A stretch of DNA of 64,000 bases from Plazaster borealis (lineage: Eukaryota > Echinodermata > Asteroidea > Forcipulatida > Labidiasteridae). The notes under the pieces were generated by a model, which was not told the origin of the DNA, did no database searches, and saw nothing but the letters and a program-made list of their open reading frames with translations. This document shows positions 54,901 to 64,000 of this stretch, piece after piece. Location: the NCBI GenBank assembly GCA_021014325.1, contig CM037476.1, positions 16,280,827 through 16,344,826 on the forward strand. Direction: 5' to 3'. Each line of letters opens with the position of its first letter. Within the stretch, counting starts at the first letter, position 1. The translations under genes were made by a program, and so were the position numbers.

Positions 54901-57900
54901 ACCAGAAGTGAGAATTTGTCGGTATTCGATTGCAGACCTTGGCAGCAAAAGCATAAAGGCATAGATCTAGTTTACAAACTTACAAAAGCATAGATTTAGA
55001 TTACTTGATTTCAAGTTTACTTGATTTTTTACGAAACCGTTACTACTTATAATGCTTCCAAATTAAACGAGAGATAACAAACATGTTTCACACACCGGTT
55101 TGACAGGTCACAGACGCATCTTCACCATGTCCACAGTTGTGAGTTCCCCATCCAGGAAACGAACAATCTTGAAGACGTTCCTCGTTTCCAAGACAACCCA
55201 CATCATCCATGAATATCTCACCAGCTCCCTCGCCGAAGTGTGCACTCTGCCAGGCCGTAGTTGCTGCAAGGAAGTCGAGTTGTCTACACACAACGTTAGC
55301 GTCGGTTAATTCCCAGCTGTCGTCACAAATAGTCCCCCACTGTCCGTCGTGGAAGATCTCAACCCTTCCTTCAGAGGCCACAGTGCCACCAACAAGACGC
55401 ATCCCATCTGATTCGGATGTAAATGGCAATTAATAACACCTGTTGTAACTTTGTTGAAAAGCAACAGCCTAACCAGAAGTGAGAATTTGTCGGTATTCGA
55501 TTGCAGACCTTAGCAACAAAAGCATATAGGCATAGATCTAGTTTACAAATTTACAAAAGCATAGATTTAGTTTACTTGATTTCAAGTTTACTTGATTTTT
55601 TACGAAACCGTTACTAATTATGATTCCAATTTAAACGTGAGATAACAAACATGTTTCACACACCGGTTTGACAGGTCACAGACGCATCTTCACCATGTCC
55701 ACAGTTGTGAGTTCCCCATCCAGGAAACGAACAATCTTGAAGACGTTCCTCGTTTCCAAGGCAACCCACATCATCCATGAATATCTCACCAGCTCCCTCG
55801 CCGAAGTGTGCACTCTGCCAGGCCGTAGTTGCTGCAGGGAAGTCGAGTTGTCTACACACAACGTTAGCGTCGGTTAATTCCCAGCTGTCGTCACAAATAG
55901 TCCCCCACTGTCCGTCGTGGAAGATCTCAACCCTTCCTTCAGAGGCCACAGTGCCACCAACAAGACGCATCCCATCTGATTCGGATGTAAATGGCAATAA
56001 ATAACACCTGTTGTAACTTTGTTGAAAAACAACAGCCTAACCAGAAGTGAGAATTTGTCGGTATTCGATTGCAGACCTTGGCAGCAAAAGCATAAAGGCA
56101 TAGATCTAGTTTACAAACTTACAAAAGCATAGATTTAGATTACTTGATTTCAATTTTACTTGATTTTTTACGAAATCGTTACTAATTATGATTCCAATTT
56201 AAACGTGAGATAACAAACATGTTTCACACACCGGTTTGACAGGTCACAGACGCATCTTCACCATGTCCACAGTTGTGAGTTCCCCATCCAGGAAACGAAC
56301 AATCTTGAAGACGTTCCTCGTTTCCAAGGCAACCCACATCATCCATGAATATCTCACCAGCTCCCTCGCCAAAGTGTGCACTCTGCCAGGCCGTAGTTGC
56401 TGCAGGGTAGTTGAGTTGTCTACAGACAACGTTGGCGTCGATTAATTCCCAGCTGTCGTCACAAATAGTCCCCCACTGACCATCGTGGAAGATCTCAACC
56501 CTTCCTTCAGAGCCCACAGTGCCACCAACAAGACGCATTCCATCTGATTCGGATGTAAATGGCAATAAATAACACCTGTTGTAACTTTGTAGAAAAACAA
56601 CAGCCTATACAGAAGTGAGAATTTGTCGGTATTCGATTGCAGACCTTGGCAGCAAAAGCATAAAGGCATAGATCTATATGGAATTTGAGGCATTGCATGG
56701 TGAGGTATCAATATATTTGGTTTGCGGTAACACCATGTGTGTATCTACTTGCCAGGTAGAGTTTGTTCTTAGAGAACTGTCTTGCTCAATTCTACTACCG
56801 CGGAGTAGATTGTTTGGGTGTTCGGGAGACTTCTCAGTTCTGGATCCTCTGAACCCCTATAAATAAGCCCACTCATCTCTTATCTCTTCAGTCTCCTGAC
56901 GATGACTAGAGCAAGCTAGTCGAAACGTTGAAACCAATCAAAGAATTGACTCCGCGGTAGTACAGTTAATTACGATCCTATAAGCTAAAGTAGTAGTCCC
57001 AGCCTATTTCTATACCTTCCGCCCAGGTAATACTTAATAAACAGGACAGTTCGTTTCAGAACTGAGAAGTCTCCCGAACACCCGAACAATCTACTCCGCT
57101 GTAGTAGAATTAAGCAAGACAGTTCTCTAAGAACAAACTCTACCTGGCAAGTAGATACACACATGGCATAGATCTAGTTTACAAACTTACAAAAGAATAG
57201 ATTTAGATGACTTGATTTCAAGTTTACTTGATTTTTTACGAAACCGTTACTAATTATAATGCTTCCAATTTAAACGAGAGATAACAAACATGTTTCACAC
57301 ACCGGTTTGACAGGTCACAGACGCATCTTCACCATGTCCACAGTTGTGAGTTCCCCATCCAGGAAACGAACAATCTTGAAGACGTTCCTCGTTTCCAAGG
57401 CAACCCACATCATCCATGAATATCTCACCAGCTCCCTCGCCGAAGTGTGCACTCTGCCAGGCCGTAGTTGCTGCAGGGAAGTCGAGTTGTCTACACACAA
57501 CGTTAGCGTCGGTTAATTCCCAGCTGTCGTCACAAATAGTCCCCCACTGTCCGTCGTGGAAGATCTCAACCCTTCCTTCAGAGGCCACAGTGCCACCAAC
57601 AAGACGCATCCCATCTGATTCGGATGTAAATGGCAATAAATAACAACAGTTGTAACTTTGTTAAAAAAACAACAGCCTGACCAGAATTGAGAATTTGTCG
57701 GTATTCGATTGCAGACCTTGGCAGCAAAAGTATAAAGGCATAGATCTAGTTTACAAACTTACAAAAGCATAGATTTAGATTACTTGATTTCAATTTTACT
57801 TGATTTTTTACGAAATCGTTACTAATTATGATTCCAATTTAAACGTGAGATAACAAACATGTTTCACACACCGGTTTGACAGGTCACAGACGCATCTTCA

Positions 57901-60900
57901 CCATGTCCACAGTTGTGAGTTCCCCATCCAGGAAACGAACAATCTTGAAGACGTTCCTCGTTTCCAAGGCAACCCACATCGTCCATGAATATCTCACCAG
58001 CTCCCTCGCCGAAGTGTGCACTCTGCCAGGCTGTAGTTGCTGCAGGGTAGTCGAGTTGTCTACAGACAGCGTTGGCATCGGTTAAGTCCCAGTTGTCGTC
58101 ACATACAGTCCCCCACTGACCATCGTAGAAGATCTCAACTCTTCCTTCAGAGGCCACACTGCCACCAACAAGACGCACATCACCGTCCGATGAACTCTCT
58201 GTTACATAGGACAATAAAAACCACCACAAATGGCAATCGTTTTTCGCTATGCAATGAAGTCTTAAAAGCCAACAGAACGAAGACATTTTTATTGACACCA
58301 TTTCCAAACATAAACAATATGTGGCAGGTAAAGTGTTAACTTGACCAAGTTAAGGGCTTAAGCGTTCATTCAAAATTACTTGGTATAACAAATAATTCAC
58401 CCACCTGTTTGACAAGTCACAGACGCATCTTCACCATGTCCACAGTTGTGAATGCACCATCCTGGAAATGAACAATCTTGAAGACGTTCCTCGTTTCCAA
58501 GGCAATTCACATCATCCATGAATATCTCACCAGCTCCCTCGCCGAAGTGTGCACTCTGCCAGGCCGTAGTTGCTGCAGGGTAGTTGAGTTGTCTACACAC
58601 GACGTTAGCGTCGGTTATTTCCCAGCTGTCGTCACAAATAGTCCCCCACTGTCCGTCGTGGAAGATCTCAACCCTTCCTTCAGAGGCCACAGTGCCACCA
58701 ACAAGACGCATCCCATCTGATTCGGATGTAAATGGCAATAAATAACAACAGTTGTAACTTTGTTAAAAAACAACAGCCTGACCAGAATTGAGAATTTGTC
58801 GGTATTCGATTGCAGACCTTGGCAGCAAAAGCATAAAGGCATAGATCTAGTTTACAAACTTACAAAAGCAAAGATTTAGATTACTTGATTTCAAGTTTAC
58901 TTGATTTTTTACGAAACCGTTACTAATTATAATGCTTCCAATTTAAACGAGAGATAACAAACATGTTTCACACACCGGTTTGACAGGTCACAGACGCATC
59001 TTCACCATGTCCACAGTTGTGAGTTCCCCATCCAGGAAACGAACAATCTTGAAGACGTTCCTCGTTTCCAAGGCAACCCACATCATCCATGAATATCTCA
59101 CCAGCTCCCTCGCCGAAGTGTGCACTCTGCCAGGCCGTAGTTGCTGCAGGGAAGTCGAGTTGTCTACACACAACGTTAGCGTCGGTTAATTCCCAGCTGT
59201 CGTCACAAATAGTCCCCCACTGTCCGTCGTGGAAGATCTCAACCCTTCCTTCAGAGGCCACAGTGCCACCAACAAGACGCATCCCATCTGATTCGGATGT
59301 AAATGGCAATAAATAACAACAGTTGTAACTTTGTTAAAAAAACAACAGCCTGACCAGAATTGAGAATTTGTCGGTATTCGATTGCAGACCTTGGCAGCAA
59401 AAGCATAAAGGCATAGATCTAGTTTACAAACTTACAAAAGCATAGATTTAGAATACTTGATTTCAATTTTACTTGATTTTTTACGAAATCGTTACTAATT
59501 ATGATTCCAATTTAAACGTGAGATAACAAACATGTTTCACACACCGGTTTGACAGGTCACAGACGCATCTTCACCATGTCCACAGTTGTGAGTTCCCCAT
59601 CCAGGAAACGAACAATCTTGAAGACGTTCCTCGTTTCCAAGGCAACCCACATCATCCATGAATATCTCACCAGCTCCCTCGCCGAAGTGTGCACTCTGCC
59701 AGGCCGTAGTTGCTGCAGGGAAGTCGAGTTGTCTACACACAACGTTAGCGTCGGTTAATTCCCAGCTGTCGTCACAAATAGTCCCCCACTGTCCGTCGTG
59801 GAAGATCTCAACCCTTCCTTCAGAGGCCACAGTGCCACCAACAAGACGCATCCCATCTGATTCGGATGTAAATGGCAATAAATAACAACAGTTGTAACTT
59901 TGTTAAAAAAACAACAGCCTAACCAGAATTGAGAATTTGTCGGTATTCGATTGCAGACCTTGGCAGCAAAAGCATAAAGGCATAGATCTAGTTTACAAAC
60001 TTACAAAAGCATAGATTTAGATTACTTGATTTCAATTTTACTTGATTTTTTACGAAATCGTTACTAATTATGATTCCAATTTAAACGTGAGATAACAAAC
60101 ATGTTTCACACACCGGTTTGACAGGTCACAGACGCATCTTCACCATGTCCACAGTTGTGAATGCACCATCCTGGAAATGAACAATCTTGAAGACGTTCCT
60201 CGTTTCCAAGGCAATTCACATCATCCATGAATATCTCACCAGCTCCCTCGCCGAAGTGTGCACTCTGCCAGGCCGTAGTTGCTGCAGGGTAGTTGAGTTG
60301 TCTACACACGACGTTAGCGTCGGTTATTTCCCAGCTGTCGTCACAAATAGTCCCCCACTGTCCGTCGTGGAAGATCTCAACCCTTCCTTCAGAGGCCACA
60401 GTGCCACCAACAAGACGCATCCCATCTGATTCGGATGTAAATGGCAATAAATAACACCTGTTGTAACTTTGTTGAAAAACAACAGCCTAACCAGAAGTGA
60501 GAATTTGTCGGTATTCGATTGCAGACCTTGGCAGCAAAAGCATAAAGTCATAGATCTAGTTTACAAACTTACAAAAGCATAGATTTAGTTTACTTGATTT
60601 CAAGTTTTCTTGATTTTTTACGAAACCGTTACTAATTATAATGCTTCCAATTTAAACGTGAGATAACAAACATGTTTCACACACCGGTTTGACAGGTCAC
60701 AGACGCATCTTCACCATGTCCACAGTTGTGAGTTCCCCATCCAGGAAACGAACAATCTTGAAGACGTTCCTCGTTTCCAAGGCAACCCACATCATCCATG
60801 AATATCTCACCAGCTCCTTCGCCGAAGTGTGCACTCTGCCAGGCCGTAGTTGCTGCAGGGAAGTCGAGTTGTCTACACACAACGTTAGCGTCGGTTAATT

Positions 60901-62731
60901 CCCAGCTGTCGTCACAAATAGTCCCCCACTGTCCGTCGTGGAAGATCTCAACCCTTCCTTCAGAGGCCACAGTGCCACCAACAAGACGCATCCCATCTGA
61001 TTCGGATGTAAATGGCAATAAATAACACCTGTTGTAACTTTGTTGAAAAACAACAGGCTAACCAGAAGTGAGAATTTGTCGGTATTCGATTGCAGACCTT
61101 GGCAGTAAAAGCATATAGGCATAGATCTAGTTTACAAATTTACAAAAGCATAGATTTAGTTTTTTTGATTTCAAGTTTACTTGATTTTTTACGAAACCGT
61201 TACTAATTATGATTCCAATTTAAACGTGAGATAACAAACATGTTTCACACACCGGTTTGACAGGTCACAGACGCATCTTCTCCATGCCCACAGTTGTGAG
61301 TTCCCCATCCAGGAAACGAACAATCTTGAAGACGCTCCTCGTTTCCAAGACAACTCACATCATCCATGAATATCTCACCAGCTCCCTCGCCGAAGTGTGC
61401 ACTCTGCCAGGCTGTAGTTGCTGTAGGGTAGTCGAGTTGTCTACAGACAGCGTTGGCAGCGGTTAAGTCCCAGTTGTCGTCACATACAGTCCCCCACTGA
61501 CCATCGTGGAAGATCTCAACTCTTCCTTCAGAGGCCACACTGCCACCAACAAGACGCACATCACCATCCGAGTCCGATGAACGTTCTGTTACACAGGACA
61601 ATAAAAACCACCCCTTTTATATTTGTGAATGAACACAAGCCATACCAGAAATGGCAATCGTTTTTCGCTATGCAATGAAGTCTTAAAAGCCAACAGAACG
61701 AAGACATTTTTATTGATACCATTTCCTAACATAAACAGTATGTGGCAGGTAAAGTGGTAACTTGACCAAGTTAAGGGCTTAAGCGTTCATTCAAATTTAC
61801 TTGGTATTACAAATAATTCACCCACCTGTTTGACAAGTCACAGACGCATCTTCACCATGTCCACAGTTGTGAATGCACCACCCTGGAAATGAACAATCTT
61901 GAAGACGCTCCTCGTTTCCAAGGCAACTCACATCATCCATGAATATTTCACCAGCTCCCTCGCCGAAGTGTGCACTCTGCCAGGCCGTAGTTGCTGCAGG
62001 GTAGTCCAGTTGTCTACAGACAACGTTGGCATCGGTTAAGCCCCAGTCGTCGTCACAGACAGTCCCCCACTGACCATCGTGGAAGATCTCAACCCTACCT
62101 TCAGATGCCACACTGCCACCAACAAGACGCACATCACCGTCTGAGTCCGAGGTAGTTTCTGTTACACAGGACAATAAAAACCACCACTTTTATATTTGTG
62201 AATGAACACAAGCCATACCAGAAATGGCAATCGTTTTTCGGTATGCAATGAAGTCTTAAAAGCCAACAGAACGAAGACATTTTTATTGATACCATTTCCT
62301 AACATAAACAATATGTGGCAGGTAAAGTGGTAACTTGACCAAGTTAAGGGCTTAAGCGTTCATTCAAATTTACTTGGTATTACAAATAAGTCACCCACCT
62401 GTTTGACAAGTCACAGACGCATCTTCACCATGTCCACAGTTGTGAATGCACCACCCTGGAAATGAACAATCTTGAAGACGTTCCTCGTATCCAAGACAAC
62501 TCACATCATCCATGAATATCTCACCAGCACCCTCGCCGAAGTGTGCACTCTGCCAGGCCGTAGTTGCTGCAGGGTAGTCCAGTTGTCTACAGACAACGTT
62601 GGCATCGGTTACGTCCCAGTTGTCGTCACAAACAGTCCCCCACTGACCATCGTGGAAGATCTCAACTCTTCCTTCAGATGCCACAGTGCCACCAACAAGA
62701 CGCACATCACCATCTTCACCAGCGGATTTTG
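51798..62731 (-). CDS. SRCR-array protein: 17 SRCR domains plus C-terminal LDLa, 5' end not identified
   Basis: Seventeen SRCR exons and one LDLa exon join in frame on the minus strand: 5528 bases, 1842 residues visible plus stop. Every SRCR exon is symmetric phase 1-1, so domains can be gained or lost without frame change. Exons are 312 bp (13 of them), 327 bp or 333 bp, spaced 568-573 bp except where noted. Each domain has [11 protein letters not shown](V/I)CDD, VVCRQL, FMDDV.C, RLQDC and HNCGHGEDA; six cysteines, lacking C1 and C4, which is the group A pattern although single-exon coding is typical of group B. SRCR proteins bind microbial or endogenous ligands at the cell surface or in secretions; echinoderms have large families. 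No signal peptide or membrane exon is seen, so the start lies upstream (above 62731, possibly outside the window). The C-terminal LDLa and stop suggest a secreted form. Confidence 0.85.
51960..52589. repeat. 59-bp minisatellite, about 10 copies
   Basis: The unit contains ATTGGACATTGGACATTCAC, ATAGGTTTGTACAGTGAATG and TCTACTTTCTGTTTCG. It lies in the last intron between the LDLa exon and the SRCR exons and stops exactly in the middle of a decayed SRCR exon. Confidence 0.85.
52590..52624 (-). pseudogene. Decayed 18th SRCR exon, first 12 codons
   Basis: After an intact acceptor (CATCCGAATCAG, as in the live exons) the sequence reads [11 protein letters not shown] and then TAG, corresponding to [11 protein letters not shown] of the live copies. 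Beyond this the minisatellite replaces the exon. The intron upstream (52625-52816) still matches the other introns of the array, so this was a full repeat unit once. Confidence 0.8.
52817..53128 (-). CDS. SRCR exon 17 (last before LDLa)
   Basis: 312 bp. It differs from the commonest type by [24 protein letters not shown] and DDVNC. It splices to the LDLa exon by a G|AG codon (Glu). Confidence 0.85.
53385..53696 (-). CDS. SRCR exon 16
   Basis: 312 bp, [37 protein letters not shown], and EDAAVTC instead of EDASVTC. The last base before the donor is T, giving Tyr instead of Asp at the next junction. Confidence 0.85.
53957..54268 (-). CDS. SRCR exon 15
   Basis: 312 bp, GGSVASEG and [10 protein letters not shown] (Pro to Leu compared with most copies). 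Otherwise the [10 protein letters not shown] / DDVGC type. Confidence 0.85.
54525..54836 (-). CDS. SRCR exon 14
   Basis: 312 bp, [32 protein letters not shown]. It shares the IDAN/LNYP features with exon 11. Confidence 0.85.
55096..55407 (-). CDS. SRCR exon 13
   Basis: 312 bp, GGTVASEG with [10 protein letters not shown]. It shares the Leu variant and much of its intron sequence with exon 15, pointing to a two-unit duplication. Confidence 0.85.
55664..55975 (-). CDS. SRCR exon 12, majority type
   Basis: 312 bp, [37 protein letters not shown]. The amino-acid sequence is identical in exons 10, 7, 6 and 4 of this gene. Confidence 0.85.
56232..56543 (-). CDS. SRCR exon 11
   Basis: 312 bp, [32 protein letters not shown]. 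The intron upstream of it in transcription order (56544-57302) carries the 490-bp TIR element. Confidence 0.85.
56676..57165. mobile_element. TIR (MULE-like) element in an SRCR intron, 10-bp target duplication
   Basis: Flanked by GCATAGATCT at 56666-56675 and 57166-57175. Arms of about 130 bases: CATGTGTGTATCTACTTGCC and AGAGTTTGTTCTTAGAGAAC with their inverse at the right; only the left end has a further 58 bases ending TTTGCGGTAACAC. The loop has GACGATGACTAGAGCAAG and CTAGTCGAAACGTTGAAACC, a relative of the CGACGTTTCGA core elsewhere. Removing 500 bases restores the normal 571-bp spacing of the array. Confidence 0.85.
57303..57614 (-). CDS. SRCR exon 10, majority type
   Basis: 312 bp, same residues as exon 12. 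Only the intron differs (an ACAACAGTTG variant at 57644 instead of ACACCTGTTG). Confidence 0.85.
57872..58198 (-). CDS. SRCR exon 9, longer type
   Basis: 327 bp. It starts [13 protein letters not shown] after acceptor TATGTAACAG, has [20 protein letters not shown] and [10 protein letters not shown]. The intron upstream in transcription order (58199-58404) is shorter and of a different class from the majority type. Confidence 0.85.
58405..58716 (-). CDS. SRCR exon 8, extra-cysteine type
   Basis: 312 bp, [25 protein letters not shown], and [10 protein letters not shown] in place of [10 protein letters not shown]. The added cysteine makes seven. Residue-identical to exon 5. Confidence 0.85.
58976..59287 (-). 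CDS. SRCR exon 7, majority type
   Basis: 312 bp, identical in protein to exons 12, 10, 6 and 4. Confidence 0.85.
59545..59856 (-). CDS. SRCR exon 6, majority type
   Basis: 312 bp, identical in protein to exon 7, and 569 bp away from it with nearly the same intron. A very young duplicate. Confidence 0.85.
60114..60425 (-). CDS. SRCR exon 5, extra-cysteine type
   Basis: 312 bp, same residues as exon 8 ([23 protein letters not shown]). The 1709-bp distance to exon 8 equals three units, so a three-unit block was probably duplicated. Confidence 0.85.
60685..60996 (-). CDS. SRCR exon 4, majority type
   Basis: 312 bp, same residues as exon 12; one silent change (TTCGCC for CTCGCC on the plus strand near 60817). 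Confidence 0.85.
61253..61585 (-). CDS. SRCR exon 3, longer type
   Basis: 333 bp, starts [15 protein letters not shown], has [13 protein letters not shown] and [13 protein letters not shown]. Acceptor GTGTAACAG. Confidence 0.85.
61826..62158 (-). CDS. SRCR exon 2, longer type with extra cysteine
   Basis: 333 bp, [38 protein letters not shown]. The introns on both sides (61586-61825 and 62159-62398) are nearly identical to each other and of the second class. Confidence 0.85.
62399..62731 (-). CDS. SRCR exon 1 (first visible), extra cysteine
   Basis: 333 bp, starts [15 protein letters not shown] after acceptor CCCCTCAACAG, phase 1 in, so a coding exon must precede it. [17 protein letters not shown] instead of [16 protein letters not shown] donor-like GC|GTAAGTTGG sits upstream at about 62802, but the sequence before it has no start codon in the needed frame. 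Confidence 0.8.
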
Positions 62732-62879
62732 CTGTTGAGGGGAAAACAAAATGTACACATACCACTAGTTCAGTGTAGTTTAATATCATCACCAACTTAC
62801 GCTTCCGTCAAGATGACGAGGGCGCCAAATTTCCTATTCCATCGTTTGTGTCTTTAGTTCGTTAGCAGTCGCAGTAGCA

Positions 62880-64000
62880 TCTTGTTGGTCATCTTGTTGG
62901 TCATCTTGTTTGGTAATCTTGTTATTTATCTTATTGGTCAAGTTGTGGGTCATCTGGTTAGTCATCTTGTTGGTCTTTTTGTTAGTCATCTTGTTGGTCA
63001 TTATGTTAGTCATCTTGTTGGCCATCTGGTTAGTCATCTTGTTTTTCATCTTGTTAGTCATCTTGCTGGTCATCTTGTGTGTCATCTTGTTGGTCATCTT
63101 GTTGGCCATCTTGTTAGTTACTTGTTTGTCATCTTGTTAGTCATCTTGCTGGTCATCTTGTTGGTCATCTTGTTGGTCATCTGGTTAGTCATCCTGTTGG
63201 TCATTATGTTAGTCATCTTGTTGGCCATCTTGTTACTCATCTTGTTGGCCATCTTGTTACTCATCTTGTTGGTCATCTTGCTGCTCATCTTTTTAGTCAT
63301 CTTGTTGGTCATCTTGTTGGTCATCTTGTTGGTCATCTTGTTGGTCATCTTGCTGGTCATCTTGTTGGTCATCTTGTTGGTCATCTTGTTGGTCATCTTG
63401 CTGGTCTTCTGGTTAGTCATTTTGTTGTTCATCTTGTTGGTCATCTCGTTACTCATCTTGTTGGTCATCTGGTTGTTCATCTTGTTTGTCATCTTAATGG
63501 TAATCTTGTTGGCCATCTTGTTACTCATCTTGTTTGTCACCTTGTTAGTCATCTTGTTAGTCATCTTGCTGCTCATCTTTTTAGTCATCTTGTTGGTCAC
63601 CTTGTTTGTCATCTTGTTGGTCATCTTGCTGGTCATCTTGTTGGTTATCTTGTTTGTCATCGTGTTGGTCATCTTGTTTGTCATCTTGCTGGTCATCTGG
63701 TTAGTCATTTTGTTGATCATCTTGTTGGTCATCTCGTTAGTCATCTTGTTGGTCATCTCGTTGGTCATCTTGTTTGTCATCTTAATGGTCATCTTGTTGG
63801 TTATCTCGTTAGTCATCTTGCTGGTCATCTCTTCTTGTAGGTCATTCTGTTGGTCATCTGGTTGGTCATCTGGTTGGTCATCTGGTTGGTCATCTTGTTG
63901 GTCATCTTGTTGGTCATCTTGCTGGTCATCTGGTTAGTCATTTTGTTGGTCATCTTGTTGGTCATCTCGTTAGTAATCTTGTTGGTCATCTGGTTGGTCA
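62880..64000. repeat. 12-bp minisatellite, about 90 copies, runs off the window
   Basis: The unit is TTGGTCATCTTG with variants TTAGTC, CTGGTC, TTTGTC. The 12-base period leaves frames open on both strands (LVILLVIL plus strand, KMTN minus strand); these are not genes. It lies just upstream of the first visible SRCR exon and may hide or separate the gene start. Confidence 0.9.

Noticed and set aside
52817..62731. Regularly spaced repeats resembling a CRISPR-like array
   Set aside because: The spacing is exon plus intron of an animal SRCR gene with splice sites and an open frame; CRISPR does not apply.
52821..62857. Plus-strand frames of 69-100 codons recurring in every SRCR unit
   Set aside because: They are antisense shadows of the SRCR exons and repeat with the same 568-573-bp period.
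62882..63937. Open frame of 351 codons rich in LVIL, and KMTN-rich frames on the other strand
   Set aside because: Artefact of the 12-bp repeat. Membrane-like hydrophobicity is a result of the repeated GTCATCTTG and not of selection.

Overview
The window is animal (metazoan) nuclear DNA, most likely from an echinoderm and probably a sea star. It has short exons in long repeat-filled introns with GT/AG borders, telomere-type TTAGGG repeats, tRNA-derived SINEs and many small inverted-repeat elements. The protein families fit: galactose/rhamnose-binding (SUEL) lectin domains joined to VWD-C8-TIL and EGF, long SRCR arrays, and a C-type lectin. The species assignment is inference; no ribosomal or mitochondrial marker is present.

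Layout. (1) 326-16223, plus strand: the 3' part of a large gene for a secreted mosaic protein. Thirteen exons join in frame into 791 residues plus stop: end of a SUEL domain, SUEL, EGF, VWD, C8, TIL, EGF, SUEL, SUEL. The order resembles the adhesive footprint proteins of sea stars (Sfp1-like). Its introns hold SINEs, a hAT-like element, foldback elements, and two tandem repeats that have copied the gene's own splice sites. (2) 16224-23040: intergenic, with a foldback element of 445 bp and a cluster of palindromic elements. (3) 23040-26100: about 3 kb of degenerate TTAGGG DNA and a 36-bp minisatellite. (4) 26100-42690: no recognisable protein gene. It holds nested tandem duplications of exon-like, non-coding blocks and a striking array of more than 35 3'-splice-site-like motifs (30040-31850). 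(5) 42695-45590, plus strand: an SLC16/monocarboxylate-transporter-like gene with several lesions. (6) 47618-48139, plus strand: a single-exon secreted C-type lectin. (7) 51798-62731, minus strand: 17 SRCR exons plus a terminal LDL-receptor class A exon, all phase 1-1, 1842 residues visible; the 5' end is not in view. One decayed SRCR exon and a TIR element with a 10-bp target duplication lie in its introns. (8) 62880-64000: a 12-bp minisatellite running off the edge.

Three loci encode secreted carbohydrate- or ligand-binding proteins (adhesive lectin mosaic, C-type lectin, SRCR receptor), which suits surface adhesion or innate recognition, but nothing shows that they work together. The most unusual theme is splice-site sequence inside tandem repeats: acceptors at 7716-8168, donors at 14139-14566, and acceptor-like motifs at 30040-31850. 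Very long ORFs over the TTAGGG array and the terminal 12-bp repeat are artefacts of repeat periods divisible by three.
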